This document shows positions 36,280 to 44,998 of a stretch of 64,000 bases of DNA, piece after piece. Positions within the stretch are counted from its first letter, which is position 1; every line of letters begins with the position of its first letter. A model generated the notes under the pieces. That model made no database searches, had not been told where the DNA came from, and worked only from the letters and a program-made list of their open reading frames with translations. The position numbers and the translations under genes are program-made. Location: NCBI RefSeq assembly GCF_009664855.1, contig NZ_CP045928.1:825079-889078 (forward strand), written 5' to 3'. The DNA is from Flavobacterium sp. SLB02 (GTDB taxonomy: Bacteria; Bacteroidota; Bacteroidia; Flavobacteriales; Flavobacteriaceae).

Positions 36280-37260
36280 TTATTTGATATTAAAAGTTGG
36301 ACCAAAAACTGTTTTCCATTCTTCAATTGTGCTTCCTTCAGTTTTAATAGATTGAGCATAATTCAATGCATCAAAAGCTTTTTCGGCTTCGTCAATAATT
36401 TCATTCCATTTGGACTGATCTATTTTCTTAGCCGCATTATTTTCATTATTAGTATCATCAGAAATGTAAATTGGAGATGAATAAGAGGGAACTGAATTAA
36501 TGGCATGGTTAAATTTTATGACTGGGAAATTAGGGGCACTCACAAATTGAAAAAATCGTATAATAGCTTCTTCTATATTTGTTTGTGTTCCTTGCTTCTC
36601 ATCTAAGTAAGCAACAATTAATTCAATCGAAAATGAAGAAATTCCTCCTTCGTAATCGGTAGGTTTTAATTCTTTATAATTTTTCCACTGCTTCAGCATT
36701 CTTACAATCGCTGTATAGCTGGGATTATCTTGACGTTTTTTTAGAGAAAAATCTAAATGATTTTCTACACTGGTAATGTATTTACCACCACCGCCTCTTT
36801 GTGGTTGCCAAACGTATCTTTGAGGTGCTACAATAGGAACAACAGGTACGATATCTACTTCAAGTCCTGATCCTGAAAAACGGATGGTAATGGATTTTGT
36901 ATTTCCTTTCGCATCAACATCTCGATTAATATCTTTTTGAGGATAGATTTCTTTAAGATATTTCACGATATAATCGTGCAGTTTTTCCAGATCGTTTTGG
37001 ATATTATCATCTCCGCCAACAAAAAGTACTAGGTCAATATCTATAGGGTTATCACCGGAAGCTTTTAGAATAGTTCTTTTTTTCCATGAACCTGCCAAAA
37101 GAAATTTAGTTACTTTAAGGCCTGTGCTTTGGTCATTTTTGATTTTGTTTTCGAGTTTCTCTTTGAGATTATTGACTTGATCTCGATACTTCTGCATGTC
37201 TTCACTTTGCAGCTTGATTTTGTCAACGAAGAAGTGCAGTTGATTGTTTTCTAAATTCAT
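36280..37260 (-). CDS. CBASS CD-NTase (cGAS/DncV-like nucleotidyltransferase)
   Basis: A nucleotidyltransferase that makes a cyclic oligonucleotide signal. In the longer (334-aa) numbering the active site is AGSWKKRT (Gly65, Ser66), IDIDL (Asp82, Asp84) and LEVDIVPVV (Asp144). I place the start at 37260 (MNLENNQLHF, 326 aa). The earlier ATG at 37284 falls upstream of the transcription start implied by the -7 box at 37287-37295. It is the first gene of a four-gene type III CBASS operon and has an operator-like palindrome upstream. The product nucleotide is unknown. Confidence 0.9.
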   Translation of the reverse strand: MNLENNQLHFFVDKIKLQSEDMQKYRDQVNNLKEKLENKIKNDQSTGLKVTKFLLAGSWKKRTILKASGDNPIDIDLVLFVGGDDNIQNDLEKLHDYIVKYLKEIYPQKDINRDVDAKGNTKSITIRFSGSGLEVDIVPVVPIVAPQRYVWQPQRGGGGKYITSVENHLDFSLKKRQDNPSYTAIVRMLKQWKNYKELKPTDYEGGISSFSIELIVAYLDEKQGTQTNIEEAIIRFFQFVSAPNFPVIKFNHAINSVPSYSSPIYISDDTNNENNAAKKIDQSKWNEIIDEAEKAFDALNYAQSIKTEGSTIEEWKTVFGPTFNIK

Positions 37261-37286
37261 CTTTATAGTATTAATAATTAACACTA

Positions 37287-37295
37287 CAAAGATTA
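37287..37295 (-). promoter_or_regulatory. -7 box of the CBASS promoter
   Basis: Minus-strand TAATCTTTG, close to the Bacteroidota TAnnTTTG box with one extra base. Its TTTG is exactly 10 bases from the operator at 37301-37325, the same spacing as at the methylase-kinase promoter. Confidence 0.45.
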
Positions 37296-37300
37296 AGAGT

Positions 37301-37325
37301 TACTGTGCATTACAAGTGCATAGTA
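37301..37325. promoter_or_regulatory. 25-bp operator-like palindrome upstream of CBASS
   Basis: Half-sites TACTGTGCA and TGCATAGTA separated by 7 bases form an inverted repeat with one mismatch. A related 25-base site (19 of 25 identical) lies at 51349-51373 before the methylase-kinase gene. A WYL-type repressor is encoded at 51374-52375; related CapW/BrxR proteins bind inverted repeats at defence promoters. Confidence 0.55.
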
Positions 37326-37369
37326 AAAATAAAATGCAATTTTGATTAAAATCGCAAGAAAATAAACGG

Positions 37370-40300
37370 TTAATTACCTTTTAGGTTATTATTGAATTCT
37401 TTTACAATAGTGAAGATATTATCAGCCTGTTCCTCATTAAAAATACCGTCAATTCCTAAGCTATGGTAATTTTTAAAAGGCGAGTCATATAATTTTTCAA
37501 GATCAATTTTTCCGTTATTTGTGAGGAATAATTTAATGGTATTCAAAAATTGGATTTGTACGGAGGATAATTGATATTTATTGATGAATTCGGCAAAAGC
37601 ATTATCAACTTTATCAGAAGACAGACCTATTAAGCTTACAATAAAATCAACTAAATTTAATGAGTTACCTATTTCTTTTTCAACCTGTTCTTTTTTAATT
37701 TTGTTTGAAAAAAGAAGAGTCTCTAATGATTTTAATTCTTCTTCAGTAATTAATTCACCATTTTGTATCCTACTTATGGTAATGTTGTTTTTATTTTGTC
37801 TAATAATTTCCTCTAAACGGTGTATATTATTATGGAATGGATTGCCATATTGTTCGACATTTTCCTCGCCAAAAGCTGTTATTACAATTTCATTTTCAAG
37901 AATGGAATCCTCAAAATTTGTTGTAACATATTTTTGATCAACAGGATCAATGTATTTTATCAGTTCGCGGATACCAGTACGAATTTTTTCTAAATGATTT
38001 AGGCCATTATTCTTCCAGAAATCTTCATTTAGGGGAAGCTTTACAAGTTCTTCGTTATGTTTTATTTCTGGTATTGTAGTTTTTTTTAGTAACTTCTTTG
38101 AGATGATGGCTACTTTTGTAATTGGAATATTTAATTTGGCTAAAAACTCTTGTGTATTTGGTGTTTCGATACGTTTTAGCATTAATGTGTAGATTATTTT
38201 ATCATAAAAACGAGCTAAATCTGAATCATCTTTTGTAGGTCGTACTAAAGGAGCGAGTATGTCTAAAATGGTTTTACAATCTCTTTTATCTAGATGATTC
38301 CAAACTTCCCTATTTGAGAAGTCTATTACCGTTTCTATTTTCATTTTTACATCGAAACGGTCCTTATTTAATTCAATAATTGAATTGTGTAGTTCGTTAA
38401 GTAATTGTACACTGTAGTCTTGTAATTTTTTATCTTCTTTGAAACTATTTTCTTTAAGATACAATGCAAGCTGTAATTTTAAACCAAAAACTATTTCTGT
38501 TAAACTCTTTTGAGAACCAGTTTCTATCCCATTAGGGTTTTCTTTGAAAAATTCAAAATTACTATACAAATCAAAAATAAGAAAGTTTTCTTTGTCTTGA
38601 TCTTCACCAAATAAGTTGGGACGTAAACGGGAACCTCTTCCAATCATTTGCCAAAATTTGGCATACGATTTTACCGGTTTGTAGAACATTAAGTTTACGC
38701 AACTAGGAACATCAATTCCAGTATCCATCATGTCAACTGAAATGGCTATTTGTGGTAATCTTTCTTTTTCTTCGTCACAAAAACGTTGAATAAACTCTTC
38801 TGCTTTTGGTTCCCCGTGCGTAATTACTTTTACATAATCATTTCCAAAAAGCTCTGGGTCCAATTCTAAAAACATATCTTTTAAGAATTGAGCATGTTTT
38901 TTATTTCTGGCAAATATTATGGTCTTCCCAATTTCATCACCTCCTCTTTTTTTAATTCCCTTCTCTAAAAGGTATTGTAATGTTTTAAGAGCCGTATCTT
39001 TATTAAATAGCCAATCATTAAGTTCACTGGAGGGTATAATTTCTTGACCTGTAGCTTTTTCGCCATCTAAAATTTCATCTTCAAATTCTTCTTTTTCTTC
39101 TTCTGTAAGTTCGTCATAATGTATCCCACCTCTTAAAAATTTAGTTGGGACATCAATTGAATGATAAGGAACTAAATGTTTATTAGCCACAGCTTCTTCA
39201 AACGTATAAGCATCAGTAGGTGTTTTATCCGCTAATCCGAATATGGAATAAGTGTTTTTGTCTATGCTGTTTTTAGGAGTTGCAGTTAGACCTAAAAAGA
39301 GTGCATCAAAATAATCGAAAATAGCTTGGTATTTTTTATAAATAGAACGGTGGGCTTCATCAATTATAATCAAATCAAAATGCCCTACACCATAAAACCG
39401 CTTGTCTTTTTCTTTAGAGCCATCAATTAAACCCATCATGGTAGGATAGGTTGAAAATGCAATACGAGCTTCAATATTGTCTTTTTCTTTCAATAAGTTG
39501 ACACAAGAGTGTTCTGGCATTAATTTTACAAAGTTATTCTTAGCTTGGCTTACTAAACTTTTTCTATCTGCTAAAAATAATATCCTTTTTGCCCAATTAG
39601 CTTCTAATAACAATTTCGATAAAGCAATACTAATTCTAGTTTTACCAGTACCCGTTGCTAGTACTAACAAAGCTGCTCTGTGGGTTCCAATGAGTTGGCC
39701 GTTCGTTTTATTATTTCCAGCAAAATGTTCTGCAGCAGATTTTATAGCTCTCAGTTGATATGCCCTATCAGTAATTGTTTTATCAATAGGATTCGTTCTA
39801 ATGTCTTCACGGTTTGTTCTGCGGAACATTATTGTTTGTAGTTCTCTTTTTGTATAAAAACCATGAACTAATCTTGATTTTTTATAAAATTGATCATCCC
39901 ATAAATAGGTTTCAAAACCATTTGTATAATACATTACCGGACGACGACCATACATTTCCTCAAGCGATTCTGCATATAGTTGTGCCTGATTTTCGCCTTT
40001 ACTAGCATTTTCCATGGTTTTTTTTGCCTCCACCAAAGCTAGTGGCAAACCATCATCGTCCCAAAGGACATAATCAATATAGCCTATTTCTGAAACATTT
40101 GTTGAAGCTGGCATATAATGTACTTTGAACTCTTTGTCTTTACTGACTGATAAATCCCAGCCAGCCTCACGGAGGGAGACATCGATGAAGTATTTACGAG
40201 TTTCATATTCGTTTCGAGGATGATTTATTGTGTCAGCTGTATTAGCTTCTTTTTTATTAACCTCAATTTGGGATTGTAATGCTTCTAGCTGTTTTTTAAA

Positions 40301-40858
40301 TAGTTCGTTTTCCTTGGCTAATTCAATATTTTTTTCGGCAGCTTCTTCTAATTTAGATTTGAATTTTTTTAAATCAACCTCATATTTATCTTGTACTTTT
40401 TTAAGGTCTTTTTTTGAAAGTGCTTCCTGTCCTTCTATAGGAATTAGCGTCCAATCAAATGTTGGGATAATACCTAAATTGTTTTTTGTATAAGACTTTG
40501 CAAACCATCTAGAAAAGTAAAACAAATGCTCAATTACTTTTTCAGCATCTGTTTTAGTAACTGGTTTGTTGTGAATGGCTAAATTTCCTGCTTTACGAAT
40601 TAAATCAATTTCATTGTATAATTTGTGCGGAAATTGCTCTTGAAATTCTCTTTGTTTCATTAAAGAGTTTAGAGTTGTGTCGTGAGGGAGCGCTAGTTCC
40701 TCATCGTTTGTAAACATCCAATTTATAGCTAGCTCTAATGCCATTCGTGCATAAGTTAATGAAGTTCGTGGATCTGTAAATACCCATTGTTCTGCTTTTA
40801 CACTTCGTTCGTGAAATGCAGTCCATTCTTCTGCTAGAAATTGAAAGTTTGTATCCAT
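37370..40858 (-). CDS. hsdR: type I restriction enzyme R subunit with N-terminal DUF4145
   Basis: A 1162-aa EcoEI-type HsdR. Residues 1-125 are a DUF4145-like helical domain (ARMALELAINWMF, LIRKAGNLAIHN). A coiled coil spans about 145-205. The nuclease site is IDYVLWDD (Asp262) and LVEAKK (Glu277, Lys279). The motor has ATGTGKT (401-407), IIDEAHR, GLTATP, and RGSRLRP. It cuts DNA without host methylation after translocation. hsdS and hsdM lie 4-9 kb upstream in the same direction with four other genes between. It ends 109 bases before the CBASS operon. Confidence 0.93.
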   Translation of the reverse strand: MDTNFQFLAEEWTAFHERSVKAEQWVFTDPRTSLTYARMALELAINWMFTNDEELALPHDTTLNSLMKQREFQEQFPHKLYNEIDLIRKAGNLAIHNKPVTKTDAEKVIEHLFYFSRWFAKSYTKNNLGIIPTFDWTLIPIEGQEALSKKDLKKVQDKYEVDLKKFKSKLEEAAEKNIELAKENELFKKQLEALQSQIEVNKKEANTADTINHPRNEYETRKYFIDVSLREAGWDLSVSKDKEFKVHYMPASTNVSEIGYIDYVLWDDDGLPLALVEAKKTMENASKGENQAQLYAESLEEMYGRRPVMYYTNGFETYLWDDQFYKKSRLVHGFYTKRELQTIMFRRTNREDIRTNPIDKTITDRAYQLRAIKSAAEHFAGNNKTNGQLIGTHRAALLVLATGTGKTRISIALSKLLLEANWAKRILFLADRKSLVSQAKNNFVKLMPEHSCVNLLKEKDNIEARIAFSTYPTMMGLIDGSKEKDKRFYGVGHFDLIIIDEAHRSIYKKYQAIFDYFDALFLGLTATPKNSIDKNTYSIFGLADKTPTDAYTFEEAVANKHLVPYHSIDVPTKFLRGGIHYDELTEEEKEEFEDEILDGEKATGQEIIPSSELNDWLFNKDTALKTLQYLLEKGIKKRGGDEIGKTIIFARNKKHAQFLKDMFLELDPELFGNDYVKVITHGEPKAEEFIQRFCDEEKERLPQIAISVDMMDTGIDVPSCVNLMFYKPVKSYAKFWQMIGRGSRLRPNLFGEDQDKENFLIFDLYSNFEFFKENPNGIETGSQKSLTEIVFGLKLQLALYLKENSFKEDKKLQDYSVQLLNELHNSIIELNKDRFDVKMKIETVIDFSNREVWNHLDKRDCKTILDILAPLVRPTKDDSDLARFYDKIIYTLMLKRIETPNTQEFLAKLNIPITKVAIISKKLLKKTTIPEIKHNEELVKLPLNEDFWKNNGLNHLEKIRTGIRELIKYIDPVDQKYVTTNFEDSILENEIVITAFGEENVEQYGNPFHNNIHRLEEIIRQNKNNITISRIQNGELITEEELKSLETLLFSNKIKKEQVEKEIGNSLNLVDFIVSLIGLSSDKVDNAFAEFINKYQLSSVQIQFLNTIKLFLTNNGKIDLEKLYDSPFKNYHSLGIDGIFNEEQADNIFTIVKEFNNNLKGN

Positions 40859-40870
40859 AAAGCTAATATA

Positions 40871-41440
40871 CTAATGTGTTCTGAAACTATTCCATTTTGT
40901 TTTGAATTTTCCTGCTAAAAGGACTTCTAAAAAGTATAGATCATAATCGTTTTGTATGGCAACTAAAACTACTTTATAATTTTGAATAAACGATTTGGCT
41001 GGTAACATATCTTCATCAGTTATTGTGGCTCTGTCTGTTTTTTTACCTTCAATTTTCCATCGATGTCTTGTTTTTAAATAGGCAAGGGTACATTCATTGT
41101 GTTTTTTGCCCCAAGCATGTTGTCTTAATCTTCTATAGACACTACGACTGATACCAACATACACAGGAATAACACTACCGTCTATTTCTTCGCCGAAAAT
41201 GTATAATCCTTTGAATTCACTTGATTCATTTGCTTTATAACCTAATTCATCAAACAATTTTTTATTCCTTGTTACTTTACCATTTATGAAATTATATAAG
41301 TCACCCACTTTTTTACAGCTTGAACTAGTTAATTGCGTCAATATTTGTTTAGCTACCTCATCTCCATAAATGAGTAAATCAGCTATATTTTCTGGATAAG
41401 ATTCATTTTTACTTATCATTATCTTAGTAGCAATAGGCAT
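40871..41440 (-). CDS. GIY-YIG nuclease family protein
   Basis: A 189-aa protein. The GIY-YIG core is visible as GLYIFG (78-83), VYVGIS (93-98), SVYRRLRQHAWGKKH, and FLEVLLAGKFKTKWNSF near the end with the Glu and Asn of the family. Such domains nick or cut DNA. It overlaps the upstream MBL gene by 22 bases and ends 12 bases before hsdR, so translation is coupled. It may be an extra nuclease of the restriction operon or part of the inserted MBL/DUF262 group. Confidence 0.85.
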   Translation of the reverse strand: MPIATKIMISKNESYPENIADLLIYGDEVAKQILTQLTSSSCKKVGDLYNFINGKVTRNKKLFDELGYKANESSEFKGLYIFGEEIDGSVIPVYVGISRSVYRRLRQHAWGKKHNECTLAYLKTRHRWKIEGKKTDRATITDEDMLPAKSFIQNYKVVLVAIQNDYDLYFLEVLLAGKFKTKWNSFRTH

Positions 41441-42645
41441 TTATAATTTAAAATGTCTGTTTGGGTATTTGCAAATATTCTACCTCTCAATTTGTTGTTT
41501 TCTATCACATCTACTATATTTTGGTGAGGATGTTTATGTGTATTTCCTAAGCCAAAATTAATTACCCACCAATTTACATTTTTATAGGTACTAATTACAT
41601 TTGGTTCTAGATAATGATTCGCTCCATGGTGGGGTACTTGAAAAATACCAATATTTCTAATATATTGAATGTCTATCCATTTTGACTGTATTTGATTTAA
41701 GCAATCTTGATTGAATCTTATATCACCAGTCAATAAAGTTCCAATTGGTTTTCTTAAAGACCAATATGGAAATGCGCTAAAATGCATTCTATGGTTTCTA
41801 AATGGTCTGGATAAACCTCCATGATAAATGACTAAACTAGTATCATTGATTAATTGACCATAACCAAAATTTTGAGAGTAAATGGTATTAAAATTGGATT
41901 CAAAAGTAGTAGGATGAGATTTTATATAAGTTGCAATGTTGTCAAAATTAACACTAGGAGTACCCAAAATTCTACCTAAATCAGAATGGAAATTATTTAA
42001 TGTTGCTAAATCTCTATGCTTATTGAAAAACTTGAACTCCCAAAAAGCAACGATTGAAAATCTGCCTAAATCGTAATAATGAGAAACTTTCGGGTTTTGT
42101 TCTTTAATATTGTTGTTTGGGACTAATTGATTTGAAATTTCAAAATCAAAATCATCTGACAAAAAACTATCGAAATCAGGATCTTTTAGATCTGGTTCAT
42201 TGTTATCGTTTGAATCCTTTTCATCTGTTGGATGAATAAAGATTACTTGCTCAACCTTTCTTTCCAATAAGAAGTTTATAGGGTCTTGAATGAATGAGAG
42301 AGTATCTCCACCTCTAACAGATAGATTGACATCTGTGTAAGCAAGTATCAACTCATCAAGATTTAAATAGGGAAGGACTGCTAATTTTGCTCCGCCAGTT
42401 TGATTTAACAAATCACTTATTTTATTGATATGATCGTCATGCAAATGTGATATAAATAGAATATCAATTTTTTTATTTGAAGTTTCACTAACGAAATTAA
42501 TTATTTCTTGGTCAATATATTGTCTTGAAGAATGTGTACCGCAATCATAAACGAAAGAAAATTGATTTCCGTTTTGGTGTTTAAATATACCTGTGTAAAA
42601 AGCGCCTTGGCCTACAGCTCTAAATTTGAAATCAATGTTTATCAT
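41419..42645 (-). CDS. metallo-beta-lactamase fold protein, ComEC-like
   Basis: A 408-aa soluble MBL-fold protein. The metal motif H-L-H-D-D-H is in ISHLHDDHINK (67-72), after FVYDCGTHSS. The C-terminal part has PHHGANHYLEP and NTHKHPHQN, as in the ComEC/Rec2 MBL domain. These enzymes are usually phosphodiesterases or nucleases. No membrane channel is present. It overlaps the DUF262 gene by 4 bases and the GIY-YIG gene by 22. Together these look like one functional set inside the type I operon. Confidence 0.85.
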   Translation of the reverse strand: MINIDFKFRAVGQGAFYTGIFKHQNGNQFSFVYDCGTHSSRQYIDQEIINFVSETSNKKIDILFISHLHDDHINKISDLLNQTGGAKLAVLPYLNLDELILAYTDVNLSVRGGDTLSFIQDPINFLLERKVEQVIFIHPTDEKDSNDNNEPDLKDPDFDSFLSDDFDFEISNQLVPNNNIKEQNPKVSHYYDLGRFSIVAFWEFKFFNKHRDLATLNNFHSDLGRILGTPSVNFDNIATYIKSHPTTFESNFNTIYSQNFGYGQLINDTSLVIYHGGLSRPFRNHRMHFSAFPYWSLRKPIGTLLTGDIRFNQDCLNQIQSKWIDIQYIRNIGIFQVPHHGANHYLEPNVISTYKNVNWWVINFGLGNTHKHPHQNIVDVIENNKLRGRIFANTQTDILNYKCLLLLR

Positions 42646-44699
42646 TCTTTAATTTTTTCACTAGTATTTATTAATTCAGCTATTTTAAAATCTTTCCAAA
42701 ATTTTTCATAGATATTTATCATTCGAGAAGTTATAGCTCGAAAATGATTTTGTACTTCATCATCCCAAATTCTTTTCTCTAAATTCTGCCAATACTGCCA
42801 ATCCTCCTTTATAAATGAATAATCTCTTATTTCTGCAAGTGAAAGCCGTTCTCTAGGAGAAGCTGAATTGCTTTCACTTCTATTCTGTTCTAGCGACATC
42901 GCACGGAAATTTCCATTGGTATTATTCCAATCTCTAATACTTCTATTACAGTACTCTTTACGGTAAACCCATTCACTTGGATATATATGATCCCAATCCC
43001 AAGGAACATTGGTGTCATCCATATCATCCATTTGATTATAGTCACCAAAAGCGGCATTGATGTATTCTCTTTGTGCCAACAAAATTAGCTGTCTGTTGTG
43101 TTGAATTCTGCCTATGAATTTATAGAAATATTCATTCGCAGTTGGAAAATCATAATTTTGCCCTTTTACCTCATTGAAGTACTTCATTATTTCTGTACCA
43201 ATGCCATCTTCCAAAAGGCCCCATCTATCTTTATCTTCACTGATGAACCTATTTTCTACTTTGGGGTGTAAATAATACACTCTTAGTAAATCAGGTTTAA
43301 TCAAAAAGTGGATGCCGAATTTATCATCCCACCAGATTAATTCATTGAGTGGTTCTTCCCAGAAGTTTTTATTGTTAATTTTTTCATTCCACAAGCGTGG
43401 AATATCAGCAAAATCAAACCAAGCAAATGAGAATAATTTACCCGCCATTTTAAGTTTAATCTGGTCGGTTAATTCAATTTTATTAATGTGTAACCAATAC
43501 ACAAAGAATAAAAATAAATCTTGATTTCTCTTGATAAACTGTTTAATAATGACGGGTGGAACTTTGCCATCAAACAAGAAATTATCTTCGCAGGATAGAA
43601 TGGAAATTGCTTGTGCAAACAATGATTTTAATTCTTGTTTTTGAATTTGATTTTTTAAACCTTCTTTAAAATCATCGTTTTTTATCCTACGTTGAAAATC
43701 TCGGACATTTATTTTCTTTATGAATTTATTACCTTCTAATTCAGAAGCTGCTAAACGAGAAGCTAATGAAAGTACCTGTGTAGGTGCAATAAAGTCTAAG
43801 CCAATGTTTTCCATTAAGTTCTTGGCTTCTGGGAAAATTGCTTTGTAAATTGAATAAATTAAATCATCACCATTTAAGGTTGTTCCTGATGAATTTATTC
43901 TAACAAATAGAGTAGGGTTTTCCGTTTCGTTTTCTTCCTGTAGAACCCGATCATCAATAATATTTGATTTGATTTTTAATTCGGAAAGTTGCTTTAGATT
44001 CTCAAAAATACCATCCAGTTCCGCTTTTAATTCTGTTTTAAGTAAAGAAACAAATTCATTTTTGTCCGCAAAACCACCTCTTAAGGTAGAAAAGTAATCT
44101 GGTAAATTTTCTTCTACTTTTGCTATTATGTCATCACTATTTCTTGATTCAATTATAAAAGCTAACGGTATTGGATATGAAGAATCAAACGGAAATGTCG
44201 TTGTATTTTTAAATGAGGTATAGCCACCTTTATTGTTGGGGTGTTGTTGGAATAAATCTAAGGCTTTGCGTCTTTCTGATACGGTTAACTTTGTGTCATT
44301 ATTTTTTGCCTGATACCCCCAAGGATGTGAGCGTGTTGTTAATCGGAATAAATATTTACTTGTATCCGGTTTTACCTCTGGTTTGATATCCAGCCAAACG
44401 ACAGGTAATTCTCCTTTTATCGCCCATGCTTTAGTAGCATCATTTGCATTGTAAGGATTAAAATGTCCTAAAAATATAGATGTTGCTCTTTGCTGGCCAT
44501 CCATTAAATGCAATTTATTGCTTATTTTTGAAAACAAAAATGAACCTATGGGATATCCTCTTAAAATGGAATCCCATAAGTCCTCAATTTGTTTTGGTTT
44601 CCATACGAAGCCCCGTTGAATTGAAGGTAATTCTACTATGGACTTATCTGGGTCTAATTGCCAATTAGCTATTTCTTTTAATGTATATGTATCTTTCAA
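42642..44699 (-). CDS. DUF262/GmrSD-like protein with C-terminal HNH-type region
   Basis: A 685-aa protein. The N-terminal DUF262 domain has IQRGFVWKPKQIEDLWDSI and MDGQQRATS (DGQQR 67-71), the ParB-like nucleotide-binding site. Near the C-terminus WDWDHIYPSEW, then NTNGNFRAMSLEQNRSESN, has the pattern of the DUF1524/HNH nuclease of GmrSD. GmrSD enzymes cut DNA with sugar-modified cytosine; here the target is unknown. Its stop overlaps the MBL start by 4 bases, which couples them. Confidence 0.85.
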   Translation of the reverse strand: MKDTYTLKEIANWQLDPDKSIVELPSIQRGFVWKPKQIEDLWDSILRGYPIGSFLFSKISNKLHLMDGQQRATSIFLGHFNPYNANDATKAWAIKGELPVVWLDIKPEVKPDTSKYLFRLTTRSHPWGYQAKNNDTKLTVSERRKALDLFQQHPNNKGGYTSFKNTTTFPFDSSYPIPLAFIIESRNSDDIIAKVEENLPDYFSTLRGGFADKNEFVSLLKTELKAELDGIFENLKQLSELKIKSNIIDDRVLQEENETENPTLFVRINSSGTTLNGDDLIYSIYKAIFPEAKNLMENIGLDFIAPTQVLSLASRLAASELEGNKFIKKINVRDFQRRIKNDDFKEGLKNQIQKQELKSLFAQAISILSCEDNFLFDGKVPPVIIKQFIKRNQDLFLFFVYWLHINKIELTDQIKLKMAGKLFSFAWFDFADIPRLWNEKINNKNFWEEPLNELIWWDDKFGIHFLIKPDLLRVYYLHPKVENRFISEDKDRWGLLEDGIGTEIMKYFNEVKGQNYDFPTANEYFYKFIGRIQHNRQLILLAQREYINAAFGDYNQMDDMDDTNVPWDWDHIYPSEWVYRKEYCNRSIRDWNNTNGNFRAMSLEQNRSESNSASPRERLSLAEIRDYSFIKEDWQYWQNLEKRIWDDEVQNHFRAITSRMINIYEKFWKDFKIAELINTSEKIKE

Positions 44700-44739
44700 T
44701 ATTTTTTAATTTAAAAATTAAAATCTAGAGATGCTTCTA

Positions 44740-44979
44740 TTAAATTTCAATTATCTCAACTATGTCTTCAGAAAAATATGGTTGCATTACTGTTAAGGGA
44801 CCTGAAAACAAACCAATTCTACTTCCTATAATTCTTCCGCCTATTATTATTTCGGGGAGAACGTTACCATTTGAAAGTGTACCTATTATTGTACTACCAT
44901 CAATCAAGGTTAATTGAACTTCAGTTCCTTCGCTTAAATTTTGCAAAATAAATTGATCTTGCATTTCTTCATGTGTCAT
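44740..44979 (-). CDS. small Sm/SH3-like barrel protein
   Basis: A 79-aa protein that looks all-beta after a short helix: EGTEVQLTLIDGSTIIGTLSN, then EIIIGGRIIGSRIG and DIVEIIEI. This is the outline of an Sm-like (Hfq-type) or SH3-like barrel. No family is certain. It lies between hsdS (19 bases) and the DUF262 gene (40 bases) in the same direction. A nucleic-acid or ligand-binding helper is possible. Confidence 0.55.
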   Translation of the reverse strand: MTHEEMQDQFILQNLSEGTEVQLTLIDGSTIIGTLSNGNVLPEIIIGGRIIGSRIGLFSGPLTVMQPYFSEDIVEIIEI

Positions 44980-44998
44980 ATTTAGTATTGTTAATTAT

